A stretch of 41,543 nucleotides of DNA from Akkermansia sp. (GCA_022787425.1 JALFWB010000023.1:1-41543); one strand, 5' to 3'; positions 7,980 to 18,029 are shown, counted from the stretch's first letter. Translations and numbers: made by a program. Notes: generated by a model from the letters alone, not told the origin.

Positions 7980-9695
7980 TCAGGCCTGCGCAGGCTGCTC
8001 GGCGGGAATGGGAGCAGGGGCTATTTCCTGCTGCACAGGGGCTGCGGGCTCGGCGGCAGGAGCCGGGGTGGGCTCAGCGGCAGGAGCCGGGGTGGGCTCA
8101 GCGGCAGGAGCCGGAGTGGGCTCGGCAGCAGGAGCCGGAGTGGGCTCGGCAGCAGGGGCCGGAGTGGGCTCGGCAGCAGGAGCCGGGGTGGGCTCAGCGG
8201 CAGGAGCCGGAGCGGGTTCAGCGGCAGGGGCCGGAGCGGGCTCGGTGGCAGGAGCCGGAGCGGGCTCAGCGGCAGGAGCCGGAGCGGGTGCTACATCGGC
8301 ATCGGTGAGCTCCGTCAGGGACTTGCCGTTCAGCTTACCCGTCTGGGCGCGGAGGAAGTCGGTGACGTTTGCGATGGTCTCCGCCTTCACATCATCGAGG
8401 TCGGTCTGCGTCTTGAACATGATGCGCACAGCATCCTCCAAGGAAGCGACGGAGCCGGTGTGGAAATAGGGGGCAGTGAGGGCCACGTTGCGCAGAACCG
8501 GCACGCGGAAGAGATCCTTGTGCTCCGGCTTCTTGGTGAAGTCGGCCAGACCGAAGGCCGCCTCTTGGTAATCCGCAGGGGCAGCGGCGGCGCGGAAGTC
8601 AGCAAAGGTATTGATGTACTCGAAGCTCGCGCCGCCGAGGGAGGAGCCGGAGTGGCACTTGGCGCAGCCCGCAGACAGGAAGGCCTCGTGACCTGCCTTC
8701 TGCGCGGCAGTCAGCGCATTCTTGTCGCCCTTGAGGTAAAGGTCAAAGGGGCTGTCCGGGGTCACGAGCGTCTGCTCGTAGGCCGCGATTGCATCGGTAA
8801 TCGTGTCGCCCGTGATGCCCTTGTCCGGGTACACCAAGGCAAACAGACGCACCAACTCGGGATCCTGCTGCAGCTTGGCAGCGATGAGAGCCCAGTCCTC
8901 CGGGGCCTTGTAGCCCATCTCGACGGGGTTGAGGGGCGGGCCGCCCGCCTGCTCCTTGAGATCGGCCGCACGACCGTCCCAGAACTGGCGGATATTCTTC
9001 TGCGTGTTGAAGACCGTGGGTGCGTTCACACCGCCGAGCTGCGGCTTGCCGTCCGCACCGGGCACGCCCTCCGACTTCGCGAGGTTATCCGTACCGCCCT
9101 TCGTGAGGTTGTGGCAGGAAGCGCAGGCCACCTTGTCCGTGGTGGAGAGGCGTCCGTCATTGAAGAGCAGGTGGCCCAAGCGGATCTTCGCGGCCTCCGT
9201 CTCGTTAGCCGGGGCAGGGGGGGCAACCAGCGGGGTGATGTCATTCTTGGCCACCTCGCGGCTGAAGACGCGGCGCAGCAGGCTCACATCCGAGGGCAGG
9301 AGCGAGGTGCCCCAGTGCACGGCGGAGTAAGACTTGGGCGGCATGCTGCCTGTGCTGAGCACATGGTCCATCTTCAGCAGGTTCGTGTGGGCGGAGCGCA
9401 CGAGCGGATCCGGCACCATCGTGTAGGTGCGCTGAGCGTTGGTGACGTGCTTCTCCAGCAAGCCGAGGGAGAGGAAATTGACGACGGGCGAGTAGGTGGC
9501 ATTGGCACCGTGGCAGGCGGCGCACTTGTTCTGCAGAACCTTGTCGGCCAGATCTTTGGCCTGAGCATCGGTAAGGGTGGGCACGACCTCCTCCGAGACC
9601 AGCTCCTGCCGGCTCATGGAGTACAGAGCGAGGGCACCGACACCGACGACAACGCAGCCACCGAGGGCTATAGGAATGAGGGATGAAAGTTTCAT
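7980..9695 (-). CDS. Cytochrome c peroxidase-like tri-haem protein with Ala/Pro repeat tail
   Basis: A 571-residue exported protein with an N-terminal signal or anchor (residues 4-27). Three CxxCH haem sites are visible: CAACH near residue 58, CASCH near 197 and CAKCH near 354. The last two belong to the di-haem CcpA/MauG-like module, supported by LGHLLFNDGRLS, NAPTVFN, FWDGRA and FRVPVLRNVALTAPYFH. The first is an additional N-terminal cytochrome domain, also seen in some Bacteroidetes and Verrucomicrobia-type peroxidases. It probably reduces hydrogen peroxide in the periplasm. Residues after about 475 are a low-complexity tail of EPTPAPAA units. The gene has its own promoter and terminator. 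Confidence 0.88.
   Translation of the reverse strand: MKLSSLIPIALGGCVVVGVGALALYSMSRQELVSEEVVPTLTDAQAKDLADKVLQNKCAACHGANATYSPVVNFLSLGLLEKHVTNAQRTYTMVPDPLVRSAHTNLLKMDHVLSTGSMPPKSYSAVHWGTSLLPSDVSLLRRVFSREVAKNDITPLVAPPAPANETEAAKIRLGHLLFNDGRLSTTDKVACASCHNLTKGGTDNLAKSEGVPGADGKPQLGGVNAPTVFNTQKNIRQFWDGRAADLKEQAGGPPLNPVEMGYKAPEDWALIAAKLQQDPELVRLFALVYPDKGITGDTITDAIAAYEQTLVTPDSPFDLYLKGDKNALTAAQKAGHEAFLSAGCAKCHSGSSLGGASFEYINTFADFRAAAAPADYQEAAFGLADFTKKPEHKDLFRVPVLRNVALTAPYFHTGSVASLEDAVRIMFKTQTDLDDVKAETIANVTDFLRAQTGKLNGKSLTELTDADVAPAPAPAAEPAPAPATEPAPAPAAEPAPAPAAEPTPAPAAEPTPAPAAEPTPAPAAEPTPAPAAEPTPAPAAEPTPAPAAEPAAPVQQEIAPAPIPAEQPAQA
8051..8293 (-). repeat. 24-bp tandem repeats encoding the EPTPAPAA tail
   Basis: About ten near-identical 24-bp units coding eight-residue EP(T/A)PAPA(A/T) repeats at the C-terminus of the peroxidase. 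The high identity between units suggests that copy number can change by slippage. Ala/Pro tails are usually extended linkers through the periplasm or the peptidoglycan. Confidence 0.9.
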
Positions 9696-9722
9696 GATTG
9701 CTTTGAATAGCTTACAGCGCGC

Positions 9723-9751
9723 ATTCTAGCAGGTTTTTCGGTAGTCTGCAA
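9723..9751 (-). promoter_or_regulatory. Promoter of the peroxidase gene
   Basis: Minus strand TTGCAG (9746-9751), 17-bp spacer, TAGAAT (9723-9728). The predicted start lies about 20-25 nt before the ATG at 9695. Confidence 0.65.
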
Positions 9752-9812
9752 CACAAAACGGCTTTTCGACGCATAAAAAGGGAAAAAAGTGTCATCGTGT
9801 GAAAAAAACGCC

Positions 9813-9840
9813 TTGACTCTGCCTTCGGAGCCCCTACAAT
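9813..9840 (+). promoter_or_regulatory. Promoter of the YcjF-like gene, leaderless type
   Basis: TTGACT (9813-9818), 16-bp spacer, TACAAT (9835-9840), then six bases and the ATG at 9847. The predicted transcription start coincides with the start codon, so the mRNA should be leaderless. No Shine-Dalgarno sequence is present. Confidence 0.72.
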
Positions 9841-9846
9841 ACAACT

Positions 9847-11760
9847 ATGGCAATAAAGAACAAGAGCATTTCGTTTGGGCACGGGGCATTCTGGCGCAGC
9901 ATTCCGGTGTTGGCTCTGGCAGCGGCTTTGGTGTACGGGGCGGGCGATTTGGTGGAGAAGGGGCAGGCTCTGAATGCACTCACCCCGCAGGTGCCTGTGC
10001 TGGGCTGGTGTCTGTGGGTCTTGGTGGCAATTGTGGTGTGGCTGGTGTTTCTGCAGCCCGTGGTACAGTTTTTGCGCCTTCGCACACTGCAGGATGCGCA
10101 CCCTCGGCAGCTACTGAAGGATGCTCGGCGGCGTATGCTGCGTTTGCAGCGGATTGACCCGACGAGTGGCGCTGTGAGCCAATGCCTGAGCCTGATTAAC
10201 GCCGCGCTGCAATGCGACGAGGAGGACGCCGTGCTGAAGAGTGCCGAGTCTACCCCCGCTCAGAAGCTCGCCTGCCTTCGCCGCTGTGTGCGCCGTATGC
10301 AGCAGACGGGTGGGGACGAGGATGCGTGGCGCAGTTTGGCCGAGAAGTTGCGGAAAACAAATGACGCCGAGGCCCTGTTGCCGGAGTATGAGCGTCTGCG
10401 TTTGCTGCGTTTCCCTCAGTTGTCGGCAGTCCGTACGAAACTGGAAAACGATTATGCAGTGCAGCGTCCGGCTTTGGCCGCACAGTGGAAAAAACTGCGC
10501 CGCGATGTGAACGATAGACTGAAGACAACTCCCGCTGCCGATTTGCCCGAGTTTACCGAGCTTGCTGATCGTTACCTGGGCGAGATGTCGCGTCTATCCG
10601 AGGCGTTGGAGGCAGGAGACCTGCCCGGATTCTCCGCTGCTTACGGTTCGGCACGAGAAGAGATGAACCGATTGGCTGCTGAAATGGGACGTATGGTGGA
10701 AGATGGGTTCCATAGCATCAAGGCGGAGATCTACTCCCTGCAGATGATGGTGGAGGCCGGACGTCTTTCCTCGCCCAACGGCGGCGAATCCGAAGGGCTC
10801 CTGCGGGAGGCGGAGAAGCGACGTAGCCTGTATGAACCTGACCCCAAGCTGCGCACTGCATTCCGAAGTGTGGAAGCGGAGCTGCAGAAGATGGAGGAAT
10901 ATGCAGAGGGTGTGACGCTGCGCCGCGTGTTCTGTGAATATCGCTGCATGAGTGGGCTGGAAGATGAATCCCGTTGCACGGTGATGGACTATGCCAAAAT
11001 AGCGGCCGTTGCGGCGGTGTTCAGTCGGGGCCGCCTGCTGCCGGGGCTGATGATCCTTCTGGTGCAGGTGCGGATGGTGGTTGCCCTGGCGAAAATGCAC
11101 GGATATCGGCCCTCGGTGGTGTTCAATGTGGTTTGCCTGATTTGGGTGCTTTTCCATGCGATGATCACCGCCGTATTTGTTCAGGACGCCGCCGACTCCG
11201 CCGGTGAGGCCGCTGCGGATGCGCTCTCCGGTATGGCGGATGAGATGCTGGTGAACAGTGATGAGGCAGTGAAGGCCGGCATGCAGGGTGGCACAGACGC
11301 GGCCGGTGGCACAATCGGCGCACTGGTGGGTGGGGCTACCTTTATGCTGGACGGTGGTATATCGGCTATGATTGCCGGGGCGCTTACCGGCGGTGCAACG
11401 AAAACGCTTGTGAAGGGTGGGGTATCCCTGCTCATCGAGGCAACGCTGGCGGGAGCCGGTGTGTATGTAACCGGACGTGTTTTCCTGCGTCAGCTCACGG
11501 GCGAGGCCAAGAATCTCGGATTCCGAACTCTACTGGAGTTGCGCCGCGAGGGCATACGCGAGATGCTCTCCCGTAACAGCAGCGGCATAGCCTCCGCCGT
11601 GAGCGGCGTTTTTACTACCGGTACTCAGAAGGCAGTGAACACCGTGGTAAATGTCACGAAAAAGACAGTGAACACCGTGTTGGAGGGCACGAAGAATACC
11701 GTCGGTGGCGTGATCACGAACTCGTTCAAAAAAATGAAGACCTGGCTCACCCGTCACTGA
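9847..11760 (+). CDS. YcjF/DUF697-like polytopic membrane protein
   Basis: A 637-residue protein. Two hydrophobic segments near the N-terminus (about residues 14-35 and 54-75) are followed by a long, charged, probably helical region (about 85-370). A second membrane domain begins at YAKIAAVAAVFSRGRLLPG and includes LMILLVQVRMVVALAKMHGY, which resembles the DUF697/YcjF domain of bacterial inner-membrane proteins often linked to GTPases or stress. Gly/Ala-rich hydrophobic segments and a VNTV-type repeated C-terminus follow. Its function is not known to me. The gene converges on the symporter gene and overlaps its stop by 7 bp. The start is fixed by the leaderless promoter. Confidence 0.75.
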   Translation: MAIKNKSISFGHGAFWRSIPVLALAAALVYGAGDLVEKGQALNALTPQVPVLGWCLWVLVAIVVWLVFLQPVVQFLRLRTLQDAHPRQLLKDARRRMLRLQRIDPTSGAVSQCLSLINAALQCDEEDAVLKSAESTPAQKLACLRRCVRRMQQTGGDEDAWRSLAEKLRKTNDAEALLPEYERLRLLRFPQLSAVRTKLENDYAVQRPALAAQWKKLRRDVNDRLKTTPAADLPEFTELADRYLGEMSRLSEALEAGDLPGFSAAYGSAREEMNRLAAEMGRMVEDGFHSIKAEIYSLQMMVEAGRLSSPNGGESEGLLREAEKRRSLYEPDPKLRTAFRSVEAELQKMEEYAEGVTLRRVFCEYRCMSGLEDESRCTVMDYAKIAAVAAVFSRGRLLPGLMILLVQVRMVVALAKMHGYRPSVVFNVVCLIWVLFHAMITAVFVQDAADSAGEAAADALSGMADEMLVNSDEAVKAGMQGGTDAAGGTIGALVGGATFMLDGGISAMIAGALTGGATKTLVKGGVSLLIEATLAGAGVYVTGRVFLRQLTGEAKNLGFRTLLELRREGIREMLSRNSSGIASAVSGVFTTGTQKAVNTVVNVTKKTVNTVLEGTKNTVGGVITNSFKKMKTWLTRH

Positions 11761-13163
11761 GCCTCACTCGGCGGGGAGGTCTTGTCCGGTATCTCTCGGG
11801 TGGTCTGAGCATCCAGTCGGTTCTCCCACAGGTAGTATTTGGTCTGGCTGATGAGCACCCCGCTGAGGGCCACCGTGCAGATGAGGTTCGGGATGGCCAT
11901 GAGGGCATTGGCGCAGTCCGCAAAGTTCCAGACGATGGTGCTCTTGGGGATGATGCAGGCCACAAAGACTGCCACTACCCAAAGCGCGCGGTAGGGGATG
12001 ATGAGCCGCTGCCCGCCCAGGTATTCCAAGGCCTTCTCCCCGAAGTAAGACCAGCCCAAAATGGTCGAGATAACAAATGTCGCCAAGCTGACCACTAACA
12101 TCCAGGTGCCGATGCTGCCGATGGTGCCGAAGGCGTGGTAGGTGAGCAGAGTACCGCCCTCGCTGCCCAGCTCCTCATGCCCCAGAATGCAGGTGGTGAT
12201 GGTGATGCCTGTCATGGAGCAGATGACAACCGTATCCCAGAACGGCCCGGTGGAAGAGACCAAGGCGTTCTGCACTGCGTTCGGCGTGCGCACCGGGGCG
12301 GAAATGATGGGGGCGGAACCCAGGCCCGCTTCGTTGGAGAAGAGACCGCGCGCCACGCCCGTGCGCATGGCCAGCATAATGCAGGAGCCGATGAAGCCGC
12401 CCGTCGCCGCCTGCTCGGTGAAGGCGCAGGTACAGATGCGCTCGATGGCCGGCAGGATGTATGCCGCATTGCCCGCCAGCACAATGATGCAGCCCGTGAT
12501 GTAGATGAGTGCCATGGTGGGCACGCAGGCCGAGCATACGCGAGCAATGCCTTTCAGGCCGCCCAGCAGTACGATGGCCGTCAGAACGGAGAGAATGATA
12601 CCCGTGGCGTAGGTGGGCATGTTCGCGGACTCCTGCAGCACGCCTGCCACCGCATTTGCCTGGGTGATGTTGCCGATGCCGAAGGCTGCGATAGCCGTGA
12701 ACACGGCAAAGACGATGGCCAGCCACCGGCAGCGCATGCCGCGCTCAATGGCATACATCGGTCCGCCCACAATCTGCCCCTTCTCATTGCGCACGCGGTA
12801 GCGCACCGCCAGCAGGCACTCCGCATAGCGCGTGGCCATGCCGAGTACACCCGTTATCATGCACCAGAAGACCGCCCCCGGTCCGCCCGTGCTCACCGCT
12901 ACCGCCACGCCGACGATATTGCCCGTGCCCACATTCGCTGCCAGCGAGACCATGAGCGACGAGAAATTGCTGATGTGCCCGTGCCCCTCCTTGCTCCTGC
13001 GCAGGCAATAGCCTATTCCTTTCAGCAAATAACGCTGCGGAAAACGCAGAATGACGGTCAGGTACAGATGCGTGCCCATCAGCGCAAACAGCAACACGTA
13101 GCCCCACAAAAACCCGGAGGCGTCAGACAAGGCGGAATCCAGTATGCGTATCAATTCGTCCAT
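11754..13163 (-). CDS. Sodium:alanine/glycine symporter, AGCS family
   Basis: A 469-residue secondary transporter. SLAANVGTGNIVGVAVAVSTGGPGAVFW is the AGCS signature region, and GPMYAIERG, FSNEAGLGSAPI and TLLTYHAFG are further family blocks. About ten to eleven membrane spans are expected. It takes up alanine or glycine with sodium. I chose the ATG at 13163 (MDELIRIL) rather than the TTG five codons upstream because family members begin here. A plausible minus-strand promoter (TTGCGC near 13214-13219, GATAAT at 13191-13196) precedes it. Confidence 0.93.
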   Translation of the reverse strand: MDELIRILDSALSDASGFLWGYVLLFALMGTHLYLTVILRFPQRYLLKGIGYCLRRSKEGHGHISNFSSLMVSLAANVGTGNIVGVAVAVSTGGPGAVFWCMITGVLGMATRYAECLLAVRYRVRNEKGQIVGGPMYAIERGMRCRWLAIVFAVFTAIAAFGIGNITQANAVAGVLQESANMPTYATGIILSVLTAIVLLGGLKGIARVCSACVPTMALIYITGCIIVLAGNAAYILPAIERICTCAFTEQAATGGFIGSCIMLAMRTGVARGLFSNEAGLGSAPIISAPVRTPNAVQNALVSSTGPFWDTVVICSMTGITITTCILGHEELGSEGGTLLTYHAFGTIGSIGTWMLVVSLATFVISTILGWSYFGEKALEYLGGQRLIIPYRALWVVAVFVACIIPKSTIVWNFADCANALMAIPNLICTVALSGVLISQTKYYLWENRLDAQTTREIPDKTSPPSEAQ

Positions 13164-13217
13164 GGCGGTGCGTGTCAAGTACGCCGCCCATTATCGCACA
13201 TCTCCCCCCGCCGCGCA

Positions 13218-13255
13218 AGAAAAAACCGCACCGACCCTCTACAAAGGCCGATGCG
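13218..13255 (-). terminator. Intrinsic terminator after the DUF6056-like gene
   Basis: Stem 13227-13236 with 13246-13255 (10 bp including wobbles), followed on the minus strand by a T run (13220-13225). It is 29 bp past the stop of the membrane protein gene. Confidence 0.8.
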
Positions 13256-13283
13256 ATTAGAGAAGAAAGAAGGGGGCAGGACG

Positions 13284-14735
13284 TTAATCCCGGATGTAGA
13301 AGATGGACTCCAACCCCAAATGCTTGGCTACACTCTTATTGGCCCGCACCTGGGGAAGATCCAAGTCAAACGTGTCCGGAATGATCCATACATCCTTGTG
13401 TTCAGCATATTGCTGCTTCGTAACAGAGTTCAAGGGTACTCCGCCTCGGACTTCATGGGGGAACACCAGTTTGGGAATAGGCAGATCATGGAGAGTAATG
13501 GGGGATAAGTCGAACTCACTCCGCCTGAGCACCAGGATAGATTCTCCGCGCTGCTTACATTCCTCGGCTTTCTCTACAATGTACTCCCAATTACGGTGGG
13601 TTGAGTAAAAAGACATATATATAGGCACAGCGATTGAAGCAGAGAGGAGAAGCTGCGTTGAGCACAGTATGAGTTTCTCACATGTCCGTATCTTTGGGAA
13701 TAATTGGTATACTTGCCGCCCCAATATGCAAAGTAGGATGATGTCCATGGGCATATAGCTGCGAGGTGCTCCCCAGCACGGAGCAAGTATGAGAACTGAC
13801 CACAACAAACAAAATGAGATAATCAAGATTTTTGTTCTTCCTCCGGGAATCATCCTTCGACCTAAAAGAAGCGAAAATACTATCAGAAGACCTCCCACCA
13901 TGAAGGGACGCCAGAAACAAATCAGAAAGTAAATCCAGTTGCCGGAAGAAAGGATGGAATTAAATAAAATATTCTCAAAAGAAAGCTCCCAGTGGGCCGA
14001 ATCTGTACGGCATGTGCGCCCCGGAGCGGAATAGAGCAAGTAAGCACCGATGAGGAGGAATGCCATGATCAGAGCATAGCGACCTATTCCATTGCATCGC
14101 TTCTTGAGTATAAACCAATACCCTCCGCAGGCAAGCAATAGAACAATGATTGCAGCCGGAGTGTTTTCCTGAGACATGCCACTGACAAAGGCCAAAGGTA
14201 TTGCAAAGGCACAGCGTTTCCATGAAATGTCAAAATCTCCTCGGAACCAAGGTTCAACAGTAATAATAAAGCATACAGCTAAAATACTTGCATAATACCA
14301 GTTGTAATTAGCGATAAACCAGTATATGCATGAATGAAACCCAAGTACAGCTGTTGTAATGAGAGCGAGTGTGAAAATAGAACGGCATGAGGAGTCGGGT
14401 AGATGCCCGATCCCTAATCGGTAGATTGCGACAGGACCAATTACGAGGAAGAGTGAGAATAAAATCGGACCTAGGATATAAAAAGGAATGGCATAATCGC
14501 AGAAATGAAAAATAAATTCGCCTATGCGTGGATTCCATCCCGTATATGAAAGATACGCAATGTGCCTTGCTTCCGTGAATGACCGGCTACAAAAGTGGCC
14601 CAGTGTTTCCGGATCCGCATGGGTATACCACGCCGTAAGAAAGGCAAAAAAAGCCACCACGCCTGCGAAAATAAGCAGGCGTGGGCTCTTGAGCATGCCT
14701 CCGATGGTCTGTTGAGACGGGAGTGCGGGCTGCAT
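13284..14735 (-). CDS. Polytopic membrane protein, DUF6056/glycosyltransferase-C-like
   Basis: A 483-residue protein with about ten hydrophobic segments and a soluble C-terminal part of about 100 residues. The topology, with WYTHADPE early in the first periplasmic loop and IANYNWYYASIL later, resembles DUF6056 and GT-C-type surface-polysaccharide membrane proteins. I do not recognise a definite family signature. Base composition is visibly AT-richer than in the neighbours, which suggests lateral acquisition. An intrinsic-terminator-like hairpin sits inside the coding sequence of the first membrane span. The start is uncertain: ATG 14735 or ATG 14696, with no clear ribosome site at either. Confidence 0.6.
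   Translation of the reverse strand: MQPALPSQQTIGGMLKSPRLLIFAGVVAFFAFLTAWYTHADPETLGHFCSRSFTEARHIAYLSYTGWNPRIGEFIFHFCDYAIPFYILGPILFSLFLVIGPVAIYRLGIGHLPDSSCRSIFTLALITTAVLGFHSCIYWFIANYNWYYASILAVCFIITVEPWFRGDFDISWKRCAFAIPLAFVSGMSQENTPAAIIVLLLACGGYWFILKKRCNGIGRYALIMAFLLIGAYLLYSAPGRTCRTDSAHWELSFENILFNSILSSGNWIYFLICFWRPFMVGGLLIVFSLLLGRRMIPGGRTKILIISFCLLWSVLILAPCWGAPRSYMPMDIILLCILGRQVYQLFPKIRTCEKLILCSTQLLLSASIAVPIYMSFYSTHRNWEYIVEKAEECKQRGESILVLRRSEFDLSPITLHDLPIPKLVFPHEVRGGVPLNSVTKQQYAEHKDVWIIPDTFDLDLPQVRANKSVAKHLGLESIFYIRD
14646..14686 (-). terminator. Terminator-like hairpin inside the 5' end of a coding sequence
   Basis: A perfect 10-bp stem (14657-14666 with 14675-14684) with flanking pairs, followed on the minus strand by seven T (14646-14652). 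It is about 70 bp past the tdh stop, where a tdh terminator would be expected, but it is also codons of the first membrane span of the next gene. Confidence 0.7.
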
Positions 14736-14754
14736 AGGGGAACGAGGGTGATCT

Positions 14755-15786
14755 TTACTCTGCCCAGGTGAGGACCACCTTGCCGGACTCGCCGGAGTTC
14801 ATGACTTCGAAGCCGGTGCGGAAGTCTGTGTAGGGGAGTCGGTGGGTGATCATGGGGGTAACATCCAGGCCGGAGCGGAGCATGGCAAACATCTTCTGCC
14901 AAGTGCCGAACATCTCGCGGCCGTAGATACCCTTCATCTTGAGGCCCTTCCACACAAAGGTGTTCCAGTCAATGCCGGAGCCGCCGGGCTGAATGCCGAG
15001 CAGGGAGATGCGGGCACCGTACATGCTGTACTTGATGATATCCTTGAGGCAGGAGGGAGCACCGCTCATCTCCAGGCACACATCATATCCCTCCGTCATG
15101 CCGAGGTTCTTCATGGCACCGTCGATGGTCTCGCCCTTGCGGATGTTCACGGTCTGATCCGCGCCCATCTTCTTGGCCAGAGCGAGCTTGTACTCGCTGA
15201 GGTCTGTGATGGTGACACTGCGGGCGCCTGCCTTCTTGCAGACGGCGGCGGCCATGCTGCCGATGAGCCCGGCACCCGTGATGAGCACGTCCTCACCCAC
15301 CAAGTCCCAAGAAAGGGCCGTGTGCGTGGCGTTGCCCAGCGGGTCCAGAATGGAAGCAATCTCCATGGGCATGTTATCCGGAATGCGCACCACATTGCTC
15401 TGCGGGATGCAGAGGTACTCCGCGAAGCAACCGGGACGGTTCACGCCCACGCCCTTGGTATTCGGGCAGAGGTGGAAGAGCCCGCGGCGGCAGTTGTGGC
15501 AGTGACCGCAGACGATGTGACCCTCACCGGACACAATGTCGCCGGGCTTGTAGGCCTCCACCGCAGAGCCCACGCGCTCCACGATGCCGCAGAATTCATG
15601 ACCCACGTGCATGCCCACGGGAATCGTCTGCTGCGCCCAGGGATCCCAGTTCCAAATATGCAGATCCGTACCGCAGATAGCGGTCTTATAAATCTTAATG
15701 AGGACATCATTCGGGCCGACTTCGGGCATCGGCACCTCCATCAGCTCCAGCCCCTTATCGGCCTTCGTTTTGACGAGCGCTTTCAT
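14755..15786 (-). CDS. tdh: L-threonine 3-dehydrogenase
   Basis: A 343-residue zinc-dependent medium-chain dehydrogenase that oxidises L-threonine to 2-amino-3-ketobutyrate with NAD+. Catalytic zinc ligand C38 is in [15 protein letters not shown] and the next is in GHEFCG. The structural zinc loop is [15 protein letters not shown]. The Rossmann motif is [18 protein letters not shown]. Length matches E. coli Tdh (341). The start was set at ATG 15786 because of the family N-terminus MKALVK and because the promoter ends seven bases before it. No kbl partner gene is adjacent. Confidence 0.95.
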   Translation of the reverse strand: MKALVKTKADKGLELMEVPMPEVGPNDVLIKIYKTAICGTDLHIWNWDPWAQQTIPVGMHVGHEFCGIVERVGSAVEAYKPGDIVSGEGHIVCGHCHNCRRGLFHLCPNTKGVGVNRPGCFAEYLCIPQSNVVRIPDNMPMEIASILDPLGNATHTALSWDLVGEDVLITGAGLIGSMAAAVCKKAGARSVTITDLSEYKLALAKKMGADQTVNIRKGETIDGAMKNLGMTEGYDVCLEMSGAPSCLKDIIKYSMYGARISLLGIQPGGSGIDWNTFVWKGLKMKGIYGREMFGTWQKMFAMLRSGLDVTPMITHRLPYTDFRTGFEVMNSGESGKVVLTWAE

Positions 15787-15793
15787 GCGCGCC

Positions 15794-15822
15794 AGTATAT
15801 ACCCGACCGGCCGCGCTTGCAA
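15794..15822 (-). promoter_or_regulatory. Promoter of tdh, leaderless type
   Basis: Minus strand TTGCAA (15817-15822), 17-bp spacer, TATACT (15794-15799), seven bases, then ATG at 15786. Confidence 0.75.
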
Positions 15823-15863
15823 GCCTAAATCCACCCGATAGGCGCAAAAAGTGCCCTGTTGTG

Positions 15864-18023
15864 TCAGCGCACGCGGAAAGACGAGGTAGCCGAAGCCCCG
15901 GAATTCGAGTCCGTCGCATGCAGCGTATGCCGCCCCGGGGATAGGCGCGCGTACCAGGCATTGCCCCGGCGGAAGATGGGTAAAGTGTTGCAGTGCCAGC
16001 GCACGGTAGCAGCGGGCAGGGTGCTTCGCAGCTCCAGCAGGCTGCCGTTCTCCGGCAGTCGCGGGTCGAGCGTAACGGTGGTTCCGTTACCGGGGATGAG
16101 GATGGCCGGTGCTCGGCCCGTGGGAGAGTCTTCCGCCACGGCAAAATAGCGTCGGTCGCCCTGCTGCTGCATCCACTCTGCATAGCGGGAGGAGAGTAGG
16201 GCGCGGCCCTCGGCATCGTACTCCCCCTGCCGGGTAAGCGGGGCGAGCAGCAACTCTCGCCGGCGGAAAGCCTCCGGGGTATCTGCACGCGGCAGCAGAC
16301 CTGTTCTCGTGTCTACCTCCGTCTCGTAAAGCCCGGCAGGACGGGGCGGGAAGCTCAATTTCTCCCGCTCTGCCAGCCGCAGGAAGATGCGCCGGAAGAT
16401 AGGGCCTGCACCGCTGATACCCGACACCTTGCGCATGGACGAGTTATCAAAGTTGCCCACCCAGACAGCCACGGTATATTCCGCTGTGAAGCCAACGCAC
16501 CAGTTATCCCGGAAGTTAGAGGAAGTGCCCGTCTTGCAGGCACAGCGGAAGGGGAAGCTGAGGTTGTGACCCAAGCCGAAGGCCGGTGCGCGCGCGCCTT
16601 CATCTGCCATGATATCCGCTGTTTGATAACATATCCGTTCATCGAGCACGCGCGGAGTCTCTCCCTCCCGCAGCGGCAGGTGGGTGGCCAGGTTCGGCAG
16701 CGTGCCGCCCCGGGCCAGCGCGGAGTAGGCGCGCGCCAGCTCCGTCAGCGTAACATGAGCATTCCCGATGGCCAATCCCAGCCCGAAGCTGTCCTCTGCG
16801 CCTCGGACCTCGAAGCCCAGCCGCCGCATCAGCTCCAGAAAGGCAGGTATGCCGCCGTAGTTTGCCAGTGCCTCCATGGCAGGCACATTTTGTGAGCAAG
16901 CCAGCGCGGTGCGGATGCTGATGGGGCCCATGTAGTGCTCATTGTAATTGCGCGGTGCCTGTATACCGTCGCTGCTGCGGTAAAGGGTCGGCACATCCGG
17001 CAGCATGGTGGCGGGTGTGGCACCGTTCGCAAATGCCTGAGCATAGACAAAAGGCTTGAGCGTGGAACCTGCGGAGCGCGGGGTCGCCAGCCCGTTCAGA
17101 CTGCCACCATAGGGACTGCTCGGCAGGGCGGTGGGCACGGCGGCCAGCACCTCGCCCGTGCGGTTATCCAGCACCAGAGCAGCCGCCTGGGTAATGCGGC
17201 GGTCCTGAAGCCGCTCAATCTCTTCCGCTGCTATGCGTGAGCAGTCCGCCTGCAATTCAGCATCCAGCGTCAGTTGCCCGGCCTCGCGACAAAGCACGGG
17301 CGGCAGGGCGTTGCCGTGCACCGCCACCCCGAGCGGAGCAGCAGTATCGGCCCCCATTTTTTTCAGGATCGCATTGCGCCGCTCCAGCGCAGCCTGCGGA
17401 TGCCGCAGGGGATTACGCCGCGTGGGGGATTGCAGCAGCCCTGCCAGCAGCGCGGCTTCCGGCAGGGTCAGCTCAGCACAGGTTTTGCCGAAGTAAAAAC
17501 CGGCTGCTGCCTCTGCGCCTTGGCAGCAGTTGCCGAAATCCGCCGTATTCAGGTAGGCTCGCAGAAGCTCCTCCTTGCTGTGCCGCATCTCCAGGCGTCG
17601 GGCACAGAGGGACTCCCGCATTTTGGCAGAGAGCGAGCGCTCCGTGGGCGGGTTCAGCAGCTTGGCGAGCTGCATGGTAATGGTCGAGGCCCCAGAGCGC
17701 GAGGTGCCCCGCAGATGCCCCAGGCAGGCCCTGGCCAACGCAGGCACATCCACCCCGCCGTGCGAGAAAAAACGCTTATCCTCTGCCGCTGTCACCGCTG
17801 CCACCAGATTCTGCGGCAGCGGCCCGGGGGGCAACCCCTGTTTCCTGTAGCCCTGCTCATTCAGCGCAAAGCCCAGCAGACGGCCGTTTCGGTCTGTTAT
17901 GCGGGTATCCCGCGCCTCCGGCAGCTCCGGTGGTTCCACAAGTAGGGGCGCACCCCAATACCCCCCCACTGCCATCAACAGGGGGAACGCTATCAAGAGC
18001 ATCAGTTTTGTGCGCAGCCGCAT
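15864..18023 (-). CDS. pbpC: Penicillin-binding protein 1C (bifunctional class A PBP)
   Basis: A 719-residue inner-membrane protein with a signal anchor at the N-terminus. The glycosyltransferase domain shows [14 protein letters not shown] and [13 protein letters not shown]. The transpeptidase domain shows the SxxK serine in [12 protein letters not shown] in ACSQNVPA and KTGTS in [11 protein letters not shown]. The C-terminal 100 residues fit the BiPBP_C domain of PbpC. It polymerises and may crosslink peptidoglycan. ATG 18023 is preferred over an in-frame ATG 17 codons upstream because a promoter -10 ends six bases before it. No alpha-2-macroglobulin gene, the usual partner, is adjacent. Confidence 0.93.
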   Translation of the reverse strand: MRLRTKLMLLIAFPLLMAVGGYWGAPLLVEPPELPEARDTRITDRNGRLLGFALNEQGYRKQGLPPGPLPQNLVAAVTAAEDKRFFSHGGVDVPALARACLGHLRGTSRSGASTITMQLAKLLNPPTERSLSAKMRESLCARRLEMRHSKEELLRAYLNTADFGNCCQGAEAAAGFYFGKTCAELTLPEAALLAGLLQSPTRRNPLRHPQAALERRNAILKKMGADTAAPLGVAVHGNALPPVLCREAGQLTLDAELQADCSRIAAEEIERLQDRRITQAAALVLDNRTGEVLAAVPTALPSSPYGGSLNGLATPRSAGSTLKPFVYAQAFANGATPATMLPDVPTLYRSSDGIQAPRNYNEHYMGPISIRTALACSQNVPAMEALANYGGIPAFLELMRRLGFEVRGAEDSFGLGLAIGNAHVTLTELARAYSALARGGTLPNLATHLPLREGETPRVLDERICYQTADIMADEGARAPAFGLGHNLSFPFRCACKTGTSSNFRDNWCVGFTAEYTVAVWVGNFDNSSMRKVSGISGAGPIFRRIFLRLAEREKLSFPPRPAGLYETEVDTRTGLLPRADTPEAFRRRELLLAPLTRQGEYDAEGRALLSSRYAEWMQQQGDRRYFAVAEDSPTGRAPAILIPGNGTTVTLDPRLPENGSLLELRSTLPAATVRWHCNTLPIFRRGNAWYARLSPGRHTLHATDSNSGASATSSFRVR

Positions 18024-18029
18024 GCCCTC

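Noticed and set aside
7872..9686. A 604-codon plus-strand ORF opposite the peroxidase gene
   Set aside because: Antisense of a clear three-haem peroxidase; its sequence is repetitive Gly/Arg/Ser from the reverse of the Ala/Pro repeats.
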